From Actinomycetes bacterium (lineage in GTDB: Bacteria > Actinomycetota > Actinomycetes > Streptosporangiales > Streptosporangiaceae): DNA of 64,000 bases. The notes beneath the pieces were generated by a model, which was given only the letters and a program-made list of their open reading frames with translations, ran no database searches and was not told where the DNA came from. Location: contig JAOPYO010000017.1 of the NCBI GenBank assembly GCA_025964575.1, positions 1-64,000 on the forward strand, given 5' to 3'. The position numbers were made by a program, and so were the translations under genes. Shown here in pieces: positions 36,551 through 45,197 of this stretch (positions within the stretch are counted from its first letter, which is position 1; each line of letters opens with the position of its first letter).

Positions 36551-37203
36551 CGGTCCGCGTCGTGCTCGCCGACGACCAACCCCTGATCCGCGCCGGCCTG
36601 CGCGTACTCATCGCCGACACCCCCGACCTCGACATCGTGGGAGAGGCCGGAACCGGCGCTCAGGCGGTCCAGCTGGTCAGGGACATCCAACCCGACGTGG
36701 TGGTGATGGACATCCGCATGCCTGGAATGGACGGCATCGAAGCCACCCGGATCATCACCGCGGGTTCCGAGACGGCACGTGTCCTCGTCCTCACCACGTT
36801 CGACGATGACGACTACGTCTACGCCGCGCTCCGCGCCGGTGCGAGCGGATTCCTCGTCAAGGACATGGCGCTGGAGGACATCCTCGCCGGGATCCGCGTG
36901 GTCGCCGCCGGCGACGCCCTGATCGCGCCGAGCGTCACCCGCCGCCTGATCCAGGAGTTCGTCGGCCGACCCGAGCCCGCCCCCGAGCGACGGGCGGCCA
37001 ATGGCATCACCGAGCGGGAACGCGAGGTATTGACCCTCGTCGGGCGCGGCATGTCCAACAGCGAGATCGCCGCCCACCTGCACATCAGCGTGGCCACCGC
37101 CAAAGCTCACGTGGCGCGGCTGTTCACCAAACTCAACGCCCGCGACCGGATCCAGCTCGTCATCATCGCCTACGAGACGGGCCTGGTATCACCACCTCGG
37201 TGA
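36547..37203 (+). CDS. NarL/LuxR-type response regulator
   Basis: A 218-residue regulator. The receiver domain carries the acidic pair in VVLADDQPLIRAG, the phospho-acceptor Asp in VVVMDIRMPGMDG, and the Lys in GFLVKDMALEDI. The LuxR helix-turn-helix is ITEREREVLTLVGRGMSNSE followed by IAAHLHISVATAKAHVARLF. It overlaps the kinase gene by 4 bases. Targets unknown. Confidence 0.94.
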   Translation: MTVRVVLADDQPLIRAGLRVLIADTPDLDIVGEAGTGAQAVQLVRDIQPDVVVMDIRMPGMDGIEATRIITAGSETARVLVLTTFDDDDYVYAALRAGASGFLVKDMALEDILAGIRVVAAGDALIAPSVTRRLIQEFVGRPEPAPERRAANGITEREREVLTLVGRGMSNSEIAAHLHISVATAKAHVARLFTKLNARDRIQLVIIAYETGLVSPPR

Positions 37204-37464
37204 TCAGCGCACCGCCACCACCTCCCAACGACTGCTGCCGCGATCACGACGGGCACATGGCGGCCGGCGTCAGCGCAGCCACCAAGCGGCGACCCGCCAG
37301 CAGCCGTCAGCGCGAAACGCCGGTGAGACACGCACTGATCGCCCACGGTGTGTGACCACGTCGGTTGCCCGCGGGCGGCAGGACATGAGGGGACCCTTCT
37401 GCCATGCGTGATGTGGCATGTGATGCAGCTCATAACGGCTTTGCGAAATATCCGGGGATGGAGT
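37204..37464. other. Intergenic upstream of TetR-MFS, no gene
   Basis: Together with the operator region up to 37541, about 340 bases follow the response regulator. Only the CCCCGTTT repeat pair at the right end stands out. Confidence 0.5.
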
Positions 37465-37495
37465 CCCCGTTTACAGGTAGGTCTCCGAAACGGGG
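37465..37495. promoter_or_regulatory. Probable TetR operator
   Basis: CCCCGTTT (37465-37472) and AAACGGGG (37488-37495) form a perfect 8-base inverted repeat 15 bases apart, 47 bases before the TetR start. The flanks extend the likeness (GAGTCCCCGTTT versus AAACGGGGAGTC). AGTCCCCGTTTA-type sites are common in front of actinobacterial TetR-efflux pairs. Confidence 0.65.
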
Positions 37496-37541
37496 AGTCA
37501 TTCGCCGATTTGCACGACAGACGACAGAAGGGAGCGCCGCC

Positions 37542-38195
37542 GTGGGCACCGTGAGCACGACCGCCGAGCGGAGCCGCGTTCCCCGGCTGCGGGCGGATGC
37601 GTCACGCAACCGGGAGCGGATCGTGGACGCCGCACGTGAGGAGTTCGTGGAGTACGGCGCCGAGGTGACCCTCGACGAGATCGCGCGGCGGGCCGGGGTG
37701 GGTAACGCCACCATCTACCGGCACTTCGCCGACCGCTCAGAGCTGATCCGCCAGGTGACCCTGGAGGTCATGAACCGGATCGTGGAGCTGGCCGAATCGG
37801 CGCTCGCCGAGGCACCGGACGCGTTCGAGGCGCTGCAGCGCTTCGTGCACGGCGCGGCCGGCGAACGGATCGGGGCCCTCTGTCCGATTCTGTCCGACGA
37901 TTACGAACTGATCGCCGCCGAGCTCGCCGAAAAACGCGTTCGCCTCGAACGGGCTTTGGAGGACATCATGGACCAGGCGCGCAGTTCGGGCCTGCTCCGC
38001 CCTGACGTGACCGGCGGTGACATCATGATCGCACTGCCGCTTCTCACCCGGCCGCTGCCGGGTACCGCGTGCCTGAATCTCGACAGGTTCGTAGACCGTC
38101 ATCTGCAGCTTTTCCTCGACGGCCTGCGTGCTCCGGCGCGGTCTACCCTGCCCGGAACCGCCGCGACGTTCGAGGACCTCCAACGGCACCACTGA
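37542..38195 (+). CDS. TetR-family repressor of efflux pump
   Basis: A 217-residue regulator from the GTG at 37542 (GAAGGGAG upstream). The helix-turn-helix is FVEYGAEVTLDEIARRAGVG followed by NATIYRHFADRSELI. The C-terminal domain, with CPILSDDYELIAAELAEKR, is of the class linked to multidrug pumps. The DHA2 pump follows 115 bases later on the same strand, so repressor and pump are probably co-regulated from the operator at 37465. Confidence 0.92.
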   Translation: MGTVSTTAERSRVPRLRADASRNRERIVDAAREEFVEYGAEVTLDEIARRAGVGNATIYRHFADRSELIRQVTLEVMNRIVELAESALAEAPDAFEALQRFVHGAAGERIGALCPILSDDYELIAAELAEKRVRLERALEDIMDQARSSGLLRPDVTGGDIMIALPLLTRPLPGTACLNLDRFVDRHLQLFLDGLRAPARSTLPGTAATFEDLQRHH

Positions 38196-38310
38196 CCACG
38201 ACCACGCCGACCGCCTGAGTCCCCGTACTCCCAAGCGCTACATCACTACTTACCTTTTTCGTGCCGAATTCACCGAATTCGCTTCCTCCGCACCGTTAGT
38301 GAGTTAACCC

Positions 38311-39831
38311 ATGCCTGAAACGGCCCAGGTCCAACTGGACCCCCGCCGCTGGAAAGCCCTCGCATTCATCGCCATAGCCCAGTTGATGGTCGTGCTCGAC
38401 GCGACGATCGTGAACATCGCGCTGCCCTCTGCCCAGACGGACCTTGGTATCTCCGACGCCAACCGCCAGAGGGTGATCACCGCCTACGCCCTGGCATTCG
38501 GCGGACTGCTGCTCTTCGGCGGCCGGATCGCGGACCTGTGGGGCCGCAAGCGTGCCTTCACACTCGGTTTGATCGGCTTTGCCGGAGCCTCCGCGCTCGG
38601 CGGCGCCGCGGCGAACGAGGCGATGCTGCTCGGCGCCCGCGCGCTCCAGGGCGCGTTCGGCGCGCTGCTGGCGCCCGCCGCACTGTCGCTGCTCGCAGTG
38701 ATGTTCACCGAGGCCAGAGAGCGCGCCAAGGCGTTCGGCATCTACGGCGCCATCGCCGGCGGTGGTGGCGCCGTCGGCCTGATCCTCGGCGGCTTCCTGA
38801 CCGAATACCTCGACTGGCGCTGGACGTTCTTTGTCAACATCCCCTTCGCCGTCATCGCCGCCGCCGGCGCCTTCCTCGTCATCCGCGAGCCCGTCGGCAG
38901 CCGCAACAGCAACGGCCTCGATATCCCTGGCATCGTCCTGGCAACCCTTGGCCTGGTCTCTCTGGTCTACGGCTTCACCCGCGCCGAGTCCGACGGCTGG
39001 ACCGCGAACGCGACCATCGGCCTGTTCGTCGCGGCCGTCGTGCTGCTCGTCGCGTTCGCGCTGGTCGAGAGCAAGGTACGGGCGCCGCTGCTGCCGCTGC
39101 GCGTGGTGGCCGACCGGAACCGTGGTGGCGTGTACCTCTCGCTGGGCCTGGCCGTCATCGCGATGTTCGGCCTGTTCCTCTTCCTGACCTACTACCTGCA
39201 GATCGTCAAGGGTTACTCCCCGGTGCAGACGGGCTTCGCCTTCCTGCCGATGGTCGCGGGCATGATCACCGGCTCGACGCAGATCGGCGCCCGCCTCATG
39301 ACCCGTGTCTCACCGCGGCTGCTCATGGCACCGGGCTTCCTGCTCGCCGCGGTCGGCATGCTGATCCTGACCCAGATGCAGACCGACAGCTCGTACGTCG
39401 GCCTGGTGCTGCCCGCGCAGCTCCTGCTCGGCCTCGGCATGGGCACGGCCTTCATGCCGGCCATGAGCCTGGCCACGTACGGCGTCGAGCCGCGCGACGC
39501 AGGAGTGGCCTCCGCGATGGTCAACACCTCGCAGCAGGTCGGTGGCGCCATCGGCACCGCCCTGCTCAACACCATCGCCGCCAGCGCCGTCACCAGCTGG
39601 ATCACCTCGCACGCCGCCGAGGCGCCCGCCCTCGGCAAGGTCGCCTTCGCCAACCAGGCGGCGGTGCACGGCTACGCCACCGCGATCTGGTGGGCGGTCG
39701 GCATCCTGGTGCTGTCCGCACTCATCGTGATCGCCCTCGTCAACACCGGCCACCAGGGCGGCAACCCGGTCATCGTGTCCGGCGAGGAGGGAGAGCAGGA
39801 CGCGTCGGCGATCCCGGCGCTCGCGCACTGA
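38311..39831 (+). CDS. DHA2-family (EmrB/QacA) 14-TM efflux pump
   Basis: A 506-residue proton-driven drug exporter. Motif D1 LDATIVNIALPSAQ in helix 1, motif A GGRIADLWGRKRAF after helix 2, and motif C GAIAGGGGAVGLILGGFLTE in helix 5 are present. The ribosome binding site is weak. Two strong hairpins follow the stop (39861 and 39934). Preceded by its likely repressor. Substrate unknown. Confidence 0.93.
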   Translation: MPETAQVQLDPRRWKALAFIAIAQLMVVLDATIVNIALPSAQTDLGISDANRQRVITAYALAFGGLLLFGGRIADLWGRKRAFTLGLIGFAGASALGGAAANEAMLLGARALQGAFGALLAPAALSLLAVMFTEARERAKAFGIYGAIAGGGGAVGLILGGFLTEYLDWRWTFFVNIPFAVIAAAGAFLVIREPVGSRNSNGLDIPGIVLATLGLVSLVYGFTRAESDGWTANATIGLFVAAVVLLVAFALVESKVRAPLLPLRVVADRNRGGVYLSLGLAVIAMFGLFLFLTYYLQIVKGYSPVQTGFAFLPMVAGMITGSTQIGARLMTRVSPRLLMAPGFLLAAVGMLILTQMQTDSSYVGLVLPAQLLLGLGMGTAFMPAMSLATYGVEPRDAGVASAMVNTSQQVGGAIGTALLNTIAASAVTSWITSHAAEAPALGKVAFANQAAVHGYATAIWWAVGILVLSALIVIALVNTGHQGGNPVIVSGEEGEQDASAIPALAH

Positions 39832-39860
39832 CCCGGTTTCGTACGACTCGATAGGCACAC

Positions 39861-39892
39861 ATGAGGGGCCCGGCTCGAGCCGGGCCCCTCAT
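39861..39892. terminator. Perfect 32-bp palindrome terminator
   Basis: ATGAGGGGCCCGGCTC followed by its exact complement, 30 bases after the pump stop. Ends transcription of the TetR-MFS unit. Confidence 0.85.
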
Positions 39893-39933
39893 GCTGTTCG
39901 AACGCGGTGGCTTGGCCAACGTGGTGGAACTGC

Positions 39934-39970
39934 CAACGGAGCTCCCGCCGAATCGGCGGGAGCTCCGTTG
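39934..39970. terminator. Perfect 18-bp hairpin terminator
   Basis: CAACGGAGCTCCCGCCGA and its complement flank a single central A. It ends 1 base before the stop codon complement of the GH32 remnant and probably terminated that gene. Together with 39861 it insulates the two convergent units. Confidence 0.85.
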
Positions 39971-39971
39971 C

Positions 39972-40601
39972 CTATCTCGGTCGGCTTGACAGCTCTGCCG
40001 GCGCTTGAGCGCCCTGGTCCTGAGGACTCCAGCTCGAGCCCATCCGCCAGGACTGTGCCCGCGTGACGTCGAGAACGCCGCCCGAGGCGGACAGCTCTAC
40101 CTGGTCGGATTCGTGGTAACGGGGGTAGAGGCGAGCGCTCAGTGCCGTGCCGTCGCCCGTGAACACCTCGGCGGTGGAGCGGTCGATGAGCACTCGCAGA
40201 TGCAGCTTGCCGTGGTCGTCCGGTGCCGCGGTGGCGGACCAGGTGCCGCCCGCGGCGTATCCGGCCCTGGTGGTGTCGAGCGTCAGGGTGTGGGTGGCGA
40301 GGTCGTAGCGCAATTCGGCGCCTTCGGCCTTGGACGCGCGCAGGCGGAGCGTGAACGACGTCGCGGTAGAGCGTGCCACGTCGATCGTCGCATTCACGTC
40401 GAGGGCGTCGCCGTGGGTGAGGGACATGGTCGTTCCATCGGTCACCTTGGTGGCGTGCACGGTGGCAGGCGGGCTGATGTGCAGGCTGTCGAGCTGGCGG
40501 ATGGGCCGGCTGCCGATGGTGCCGTCGGGGCGCAGGAACAGCTGGCGAGTGACCGACTGTGTGCCGACCCAGCCGTCGACACCCTTGAACGTTCTGTCCA
40601 T
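39972..40601 (-). pseudogene. GH32 levanase/fructosidase, catalytic part deleted
   Basis: About 209 residues from ATG 40601. The chain begins in the linker of GH32 enzymes (GVDGWVGTQSVTRQLFLRPDG) and continues as the C-terminal beta-sandwich: DSLHISPPATVHATKV, LRVLIDRSTAEVFTGDGTAL and QVELSASGGVLDVTRAQSWR. The five-bladed propeller with the WMNDPNG, RDP and EC motifs (about 300 residues) is missing, so it is not a glycosidase. An intact LacI-type operator lies just upstream, so a deletion appears to have joined promoter and start region to the 3' end. Confidence 0.8.
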
Positions 40602-40613
40602 CGAGGCCGCACA

Positions 40614-40651
40614 CGAAAGCGTTTGCGCAAACGTCTGCGCAAGCGCTTTCG
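40614..40651. promoter_or_regulatory. LacI-family operator pair
   Basis: CGAAAGCG (40614-40621) and CGCTTTCG (40644-40651) form outer arms. Inside lies the perfect palindrome CGTTTGCGCAAACG (40620-40633). Both are typical LacI/GalR operator forms for sugar-use genes. No LacI-type repressor gene is in the window. Confidence 0.75.
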
Positions 40652-41169
40652 TGACTGCACGATAACGCCTACGAAACTCAGCTGTAACCCCCCTTCCGCA
40701 GGAATCGACTGGCGTTTCCCCTTGGCCGCACGAAGAGGTGGCCGCCTTCGCGGCGGCGCGGCGGCGCGGAGGCGCGGAGCTCACCGCCAGGCTCGCGGCC
40801 TGCGCCGGTTCCTGTGGCTCCCGGCAACCCTGCATCTGGCCCAGCGGTGCACAGCTGTTCGTTGACGTGTCAAGCTATTGTTACATCAGCGAAATCGACA
40901 CACTCGGAACAATCACGACCGGCTGCTCGCCGGCATCGACGGCGACCACCCCGCCGCCGGTCCGCACTGACCCGCCGGCGCGAGCCACGGCCTGCGCCGT
41001 TGCGCCAGGACAGCCGGCACATCAGCGGGAGCGGCTCCTGGAGATCGCCGAGCGCAGTCCGTTCACCCGCGCCGTACGCGGCGGCAGTGTCCGCTCGAAC
41101 GCATCATGGGGAAATCGCCTCCGGCAGACGCGCAGTCGGCAGGCGGCTCTACAGAAGGGCAGGACACGA
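40652..41169. other. Intergenic, no gene recognised
   Basis: About 520 bases between the GH32 operator and the pirin gene. A frame on the plus strand is open into pirin, but its translation upstream of ATG 41170 is low-complexity Arg/Ala/Pro without family likeness. Tandem GGCGCG-rich runs lie at 40740-40780. Confidence 0.5.
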
Positions 41170-42138
41170 ATGAGCAACCTCGACCTGGGACCGTCCGTGA
41201 CCCTGTGCGGAGGCCGTGACGGCGTCGCCGCGCAGCCGGTCCGAGAACTCCTGGCGCCGCGCCTGGCGGCCTTGGGCGGAAGCACCGTGGTACGAAGACT
41301 GCTGCCCAATTTGGGGCGCCGGATGGTGGGCGCATGGTGCTTCGTGGACCACTACGGGCCGGACGACATCGCCGACGAGCCGGGCATGCGGGTGCCCCCA
41401 CACCCGCACACCGGCTTGCAGACCGTCAGCTGGCTGCACGAGGGCGAGGTACTTCACCGCGACAGTCTCGGCAGCCTGCAGTCCATCCGCCCGCGCGAAC
41501 TCGGCCTGATGACCGCCGGGCGGGCCATCGCCCACGCCGAGCAGTCCCCACGCGAGCACGCCCCGCTGCTACACGGCGCCCAGTTGTGGGTCGCACTCCC
41601 CGACGCCCACCGCCACACCGCCCCCGCCTTCGAACACCACGCAGACCTGCCCGTCGTCACCGGAAGCGGCGGCCTCCGGGCGACCGTCATCCTGGGAGAG
41701 CTTGACGGCGCGGCCTCCCCCGGCACCACCTACTCGCCACTGGTCGGCGCAGACCTGGCACTCGCCGAAGGAGTCGACGCCTGGCTTCCGGTAGAGCCGG
41801 ACTTCGAGTACGCGGTACTGACGATGTCCGGCGCCACGGAGGTTGACGGGGTCCGCCTGGAACCCGGATCAATGCTCTACCTCGGTTGCGGCCGCAGCAA
41901 GCTGCGGCTGCGGGCCCAGAGCCACAGCGGTCTCCTACTGCTGGGCGGGCAACCATTCGAGGAGAAGATCGTCATGTGGTGGAACTTCGTCGCCCGCACC
42001 GGCGCGGAGATCACCGAGGCCCGCGACGCATGGATGTCCGGAGAGCGCTTCGGGACCGTGCACGGCTACGACGGCGCACCACTGCCCGCACCGTCCCTGC
42101 CCGCGACCCCCCTCAAACCCCGCGGCCGCACCCGCTGA
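41170..42138 (+). CDS. Pirin-family protein (quercetinase-like cupin)
   Basis: A 322-residue bicupin. Metal-binding residues appear in VPPHPHTGLQTVSWL (two His) and IAHAEQSPREH (His and Glu), spaced as in the N-terminal cupin of pirins such as YhhW. The N-terminal block VRRLLPNLGRRMVGAWCFVD and the C-terminal FEEKIVMWWNFVARTGAEI are family hallmarks. AGAAGGG lies upstream of the ATG. Pirins act as quercetinases or redox-sensitive regulators; the physiological role here is unknown. It precedes the TetR-alcohol dehydrogenase pair. Confidence 0.92.
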   Translation: MSNLDLGPSVTLCGGRDGVAAQPVRELLAPRLAALGGSTVVRRLLPNLGRRMVGAWCFVDHYGPDDIADEPGMRVPPHPHTGLQTVSWLHEGEVLHRDSLGSLQSIRPRELGLMTAGRAIAHAEQSPREHAPLLHGAQLWVALPDAHRHTAPAFEHHADLPVVTGSGGLRATVILGELDGAASPGTTYSPLVGADLALAEGVDAWLPVEPDFEYAVLTMSGATEVDGVRLEPGSMLYLGCGRSKLRLRAQSHSGLLLLGGQPFEEKIVMWWNFVARTGAEITEARDAWMSGERFGTVHGYDGAPLPAPSLPATPLKPRGRTR

Positions 42139-42205
42139 CGCGGACACGCGTCGTCTGCTATCCACGCTCGTTCTGGCCCCCACAAGTTCGCGTTTGACAT
42201 AGGTG

Positions 42206-42222
42206 AGACGACCGGTCATATT
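42206..42222. promoter_or_regulatory. Shared operator copy 1 (TetR promoter)
   Basis: AGACGACCGGTCATATT, 20 bases before the TetR ATG. The core GACCGGTC is a perfect palindrome. It matches 15 of 17 bases with a site at 42868 in front of the alcohol dehydrogenase. Confidence 0.65.
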
Positions 42223-42241
42223 GATCAGGGAGGTGGCGACC

Positions 42242-42814
42242 ATGGCCAGGGAAAGCTTGCGCGAGGAAATCGTCGAGGCGGCGTTGGATCAGTTCCATGC
42301 GCACGGGTTCAACGCAGCCGGCGTGAAGGGCATCACCGACGCCGCGGGGGCGCCCAAGGGCTCGTTCTACAACCACTTCGACAGCAAGGAAGCCCTGGCG
42401 ATCGTCGCGTTGCAGCGCTATGGGGCGGGCCGCCGCCTGCAGGACCTCGCGGACAAGGGCGTCGAGCCACTGGTGCGCCTTCGCGCCCACTTCGAGTTCC
42501 TCCGAGGCGAGGACGCGCAGCGTGGCTTCACGCGGGGATGCCTGATCGGCAACTTCGGCACCGAGATCATCGATCACAGCGACGCGATTCGCGCGGCCGT
42601 ACGGCAGAGCTTGCAGCAGTGGGCCACGCTCATCGCGGCGACGCTCACCGAGGCCCAGCAAGCGGGAGCAGTACGCGCCCATCTTGATCCGGACAAGACT
42701 GCACGCTTCATCCTCAACGCCTGGGAGGGCACGCTCATCCAGGCCCGGGCCGACCAATCCAACGACGCTTTCGACGCGTTCTTCGACAGCGTGTTCGACA
42801 CGCTGCTCAGCTAG
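42242..42814 (+). CDS. TetR-family repressor (AcuR/NemR-like)
   Basis: A 190-residue regulator with GGGAGG before the ATG. The helix-turn-helix is FHAHGFNAAGVKGITDAAGA followed by PKGSFYNHFDSKEALAIVAL. The C-terminal domain contains RGFTRGCLIGNFGTEI with a single Cys, placed like the sensing Cys of electrophile-responsive TetR proteins of the NemR/AcuR type. It and the dehydrogenase 84 bases downstream share an operator sequence, so it probably represses both and responds to reactive aldehydes or electrophiles. Confidence 0.9.
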   Translation: MARESLREEIVEAALDQFHAHGFNAAGVKGITDAAGAPKGSFYNHFDSKEALAIVALQRYGAGRRLQDLADKGVEPLVRLRAHFEFLRGEDAQRGFTRGCLIGNFGTEIIDHSDAIRAAVRQSLQQWATLIAATLTEAQQAGAVRAHLDPDKTARFILNAWEGTLIQARADQSNDAFDAFFDSVFDTLLS

Positions 42815-42867
42815 CCGCGCTCGACCCTCTCCAGGGCACCCCGGTAGTCGGAGGTGTCACGATGGCA

Positions 42868-42884
42868 AGACGACCGCCCATATT
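42868..42884. promoter_or_regulatory. Shared operator copy 2 (alcohol dehydrogenase promoter)
   Basis: AGACGACCGCCCATATT, directly before AGGAGA and the dehydrogenase ATG at 42898. It differs from copy 1 at two positions, both in one half of the palindrome. Binding here would block initiation directly. Confidence 0.6.
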
Positions 42885-42897
42885 AGGAGAAGATCTG

Positions 42898-43929
42898 ATG
42901 ACGACACCGACCACGTATCGAGCGATCCAGGCCACAGCCGACGGCGGCTTCGCCCTCGTCGAACGAGCCGTCACCGACCCTGGACCCGGCCGGGTCCGGA
43001 TCGCGGTCGAGGCCTGCGGGGTGTGCCACAGCGACGTCGCCGGCGTGTACAACATGCTGGGCAATCGTGCAGCGGGCTCGCCGATCGTCCCAGGCCACGA
43101 GGTGGTCGGACGCATCGACGCGCTTGGCGACGGAGTGCCGGGCTGGACGGTCGGGCAGCGGGTCGGTGTCGGCTACCTCGGCGGCCACTGTGGCGTGTGC
43201 CGGATGTGCCGCCGCGGGGACTTCGTGAACTGCACCGACCAGCCCGTGCTCGGCGACAGCGAGGACGGCGGCTATGCCGAATTCGTCACCGTCCGGGCCA
43301 GTGGCTTGGTCTCGGTGCCCGACGCACTCGACGCGGTAGCGGCGGCGCCCCTGATGTGCGCCGGGCTGACCCTGTTCAACGCGCTGCGCCAAGCGGCGCC
43401 ACAGGCCGGCGAACTGGTCGCCGTCCAGGGAATCGGTGGGCTCGGCCACCTGGGCCTGCAGTACGCCCGCAAGATGGGGCTGCAGGTCGTCGCGATCGCC
43501 CGGGGTACCGACAAGCAGGAACTGGCCGAGCAACTCGGCGCGCACCACTACATCGACAGCACGGCTGTCGATCCGGGCGAGGCACTGCAGGCGCTCGGCG
43601 GCGCGTCGGTGGTGCTGGCCACCGCGGCCAGCGGCGCGTCCATGTCCCCGCTGGTCAAAGGTTTGGCACCCCGCGGACGGCTCATCGTGATCGGCGCGAC
43701 CGCTGACCCGATCGAGGTCGCCACGCCAGAGCTGATCTTCGGTAGCCGCACCATTGAGGGTGCGCTCACCGGAACTCCCAGTGACAACGAGGACAACCTC
43801 GCCTTCAGCATTGCCCAGGGCGTGCGGCCGCTGGTGGAGGTAATGCCGCTGGAGCAGGCCGGCGATGCCTACGCCCGGATGCTGTCCGGTGCTGCCCGCT
43901 TCCGCATGGTGCTCACCACCACCGCCTGA
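42898..43929 (+). CDS. Zinc-dependent alcohol dehydrogenase (AdhP-like)
   Basis: A 343-residue medium-chain dehydrogenase. The catalytic zinc ligands are Cys and His in ACGVCHSDV and PGHEVVG. The structural zinc site is the four-Cys lobe GHCGVCRMCRRGDFVNC. The Rossmann motif is GIGGLGHLGLQYARKMG. It oxidises alcohols or reduces aldehydes with NAD(P). AGGAGA lies 8 bases before the ATG. Paired with the TetR upstream through a shared operator, which suggests aldehyde detoxification. Confidence 0.93.
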   Translation: MTTPTTYRAIQATADGGFALVERAVTDPGPGRVRIAVEACGVCHSDVAGVYNMLGNRAAGSPIVPGHEVVGRIDALGDGVPGWTVGQRVGVGYLGGHCGVCRMCRRGDFVNCTDQPVLGDSEDGGYAEFVTVRASGLVSVPDALDAVAAAPLMCAGLTLFNALRQAAPQAGELVAVQGIGGLGHLGLQYARKMGLQVVAIARGTDKQELAEQLGAHHYIDSTAVDPGEALQALGGASVVLATAASGASMSPLVKGLAPRGRLIVIGATADPIEVATPELIFGSRTIEGALTGTPSDNEDNLAFSIAQGVRPLVEVMPLEQAGDAYARMLSGAARFRMVLTTTA

Positions 43930-43970
43930 TCGGCCAACACCCTTCCCTCACTGCCTCCGAGGCTGCTGGG

Positions 43971-44108
43971 CCAAGAGTCGTCGCCGAGACCGAGCACTTC
44001 CTGTCGTACGTGCCGGAGGCGAACCACTGGCCGTACGAGGTGTACGTGATGCCGCGCACCTGCGGGCTCGACCTCGCCGACCTGCCCCCTGAGGACCGTG
44101 CGAAATGA
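43971..44108 (+). pseudogene. galT: Galactose-1-phosphate uridylyltransferase fragment
   Basis: A 45-residue frame reads RVVAETEHFLSYVPEANHWP then YEVYVMPRTCGLDLADLPPE, ending at TGA 44106-44108. This is the segment of GalT C-terminal domain normally written RVVxExxHFxAFVPxxxxWP-YEVxxxP. A complete GalT has about 330-360 residues, and both the catalytic HPH and the rest of the C-terminus are missing. It is an internal fragment of a lost gene. Confidence 0.75.
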
Positions 44109-44120
44109 TGGGCCCGAAGG

Positions 44121-44513
44121 TCAGCAGGTGGAGTGGAAGAGTCCGCCGACCCGCTCGGTGTCGGCGAGCCGGTTGTAGAGCTCGGCCGCCGCGGTCGTCT
44201 CCTCGACGTGCACGTCGACGCCCGTCTCCTCCAAGAGCTTCAAGGTTTCGGGCATGGTGTGCAGGCGCAACTCCATGCCGCGGCTGAGCACGACGACGGT
44301 GCAGCCGTGGTCGAGGAGTTCCTGGACGTCGTCCGGCTGGATGCCGGGCTGGTGCCGGGTGCCGTGCTCGGACCAGTCCCACGGGCGGCCTCCACCGGGA
44401 TACAACGTGAAGTCCTTGCCGGGCTCCAGCCCCTCGACCTCCATCCGTCCCCAGGACAGATGCGTGATCCGCGGCGATTCACCCATCGGAGCATCCCTTC
44501 GCAACCGATCCAT
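44121..44513 (-). CDS. Mth938-like (DUF498) domain protein
   Basis: A 130-residue protein starting at ATG 44513 with GAGGAGGTGAA upstream. It shows [13 protein letters not shown], the [19 protein letters not shown] segment with the conserved Trp-Asp-Trp, a Rossmann-like core [19 protein letters not shown], and [18 protein letters not shown] at the end. These are features of the Mth938/NDUFAF3-like fold. Actinobacterial members are uncharacterised. It is tail-to-tail with the galT fragment and divergent from the reductase at 44703. Confidence 0.85.
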   Translation of the reverse strand: MDRLRRDAPMGESPRITHLSWGRMEVEGLEPGKDFTLYPGGGRPWDWSEHGTRHQPGIQPDDVQELLDHGCTVVVLSRGMELRLHTMPETLKLLEETGVDVHVEETTAAAELYNRLADTERVGGLFHSTC

Positions 44514-44702
44514 TTCACCTCCTCGGATCGTACGCGCGGCCGATATTCCTGGACGAATCCGGTAAAAAATGCAAAAGAAGATCTCACACAACACAAGATC
44601 ATCCCTACGCGCTTGAGGTTGCCGGCTCATATCCTGAGGGCCAGGGGCGGCGACCGCCGTGGGCCGCGGTCAACGCGAGTCTTTGACGATGGGACGGATG
44701 CC

Positions 44703-45149
44703 ATGACTCTTGAGGGCGAGTACGAGCCGAGCACTGAGAAGTGGGTGCGCGACCAGGTCGAGCTGTTCGAGAGTTCCGGGGGTACCGAGGGAACGACGCT
44801 GCGGGGCATGCCCGTCATCATCCTGACGACTAGAGGCGCGAAGAGCGGCAAGATCCGCAAGTCCCCGCTCATGCGGGTGGAGCACGAGGGGACCTATGCC
44901 GCGGTCGCCTCGCTGGGCGGCGCCCCTAAGCACCCGGTCTGGTACCACAACGTCGTGGCCGACCCCCGGGTGGAACTGCAGGATGGCCCGGTACGCCAGG
45001 ACATGACGGCCCGTGAGGTCACCGGAGAAGAGAAGGCCCTGTGGTGGGGGCGCGCCGTCGAGGCGTACCCCGACTACGCCGACTACCAGAAGAAAACGGA
45101 CCGTGAGATCCCCGTCTTCGTCCTGGAGCCGGCAGCTACGGATCACTGA
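44703..45149 (+). CDS. Deazaflavin (F420)-dependent nitroreductase family protein
   Basis: A 148-residue split-barrel enzyme of the Ddn/FDOR-A family. Visible are [40 protein letters not shown] (F420 phosphate-binding GxxSGxxRxxPL), [20 protein letters not shown] and the closing IPVFVLEPA. Members reduce quinones or nitro compounds with F420H2 at the membrane. The start is the ATG at 44703 without a strong ribosome binding site. Confidence 0.9.
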   Translation: MTLEGEYEPSTEKWVRDQVELFESSGGTEGTTLRGMPVIILTTRGAKSGKIRKSPLMRVEHEGTYAAVASLGGAPKHPVWYHNVVADPRVELQDGPVRQDMTAREVTGEEKALWWGRAVEAYPDYADYQKKTDREIPVFVLEPAATDH

Positions 45150-45197
45150 GCATGCGGTGGCTCCGTTCGCCTACGAGGAAGCAGCAGACGTAGACGG

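Noticed and set aside
38538-39854. 438-codon plus frame inside the DHA2 pump
   Set aside because: Out-of-frame reading of the pump, Arg-rich and without TM segments.
40738-41169. Possible N-terminal extension of pirin to 40738
   Set aside because: Low-complexity Arg/Ala/Pro sequence; pirin family starts near 41170, which has its own ribosome binding site.
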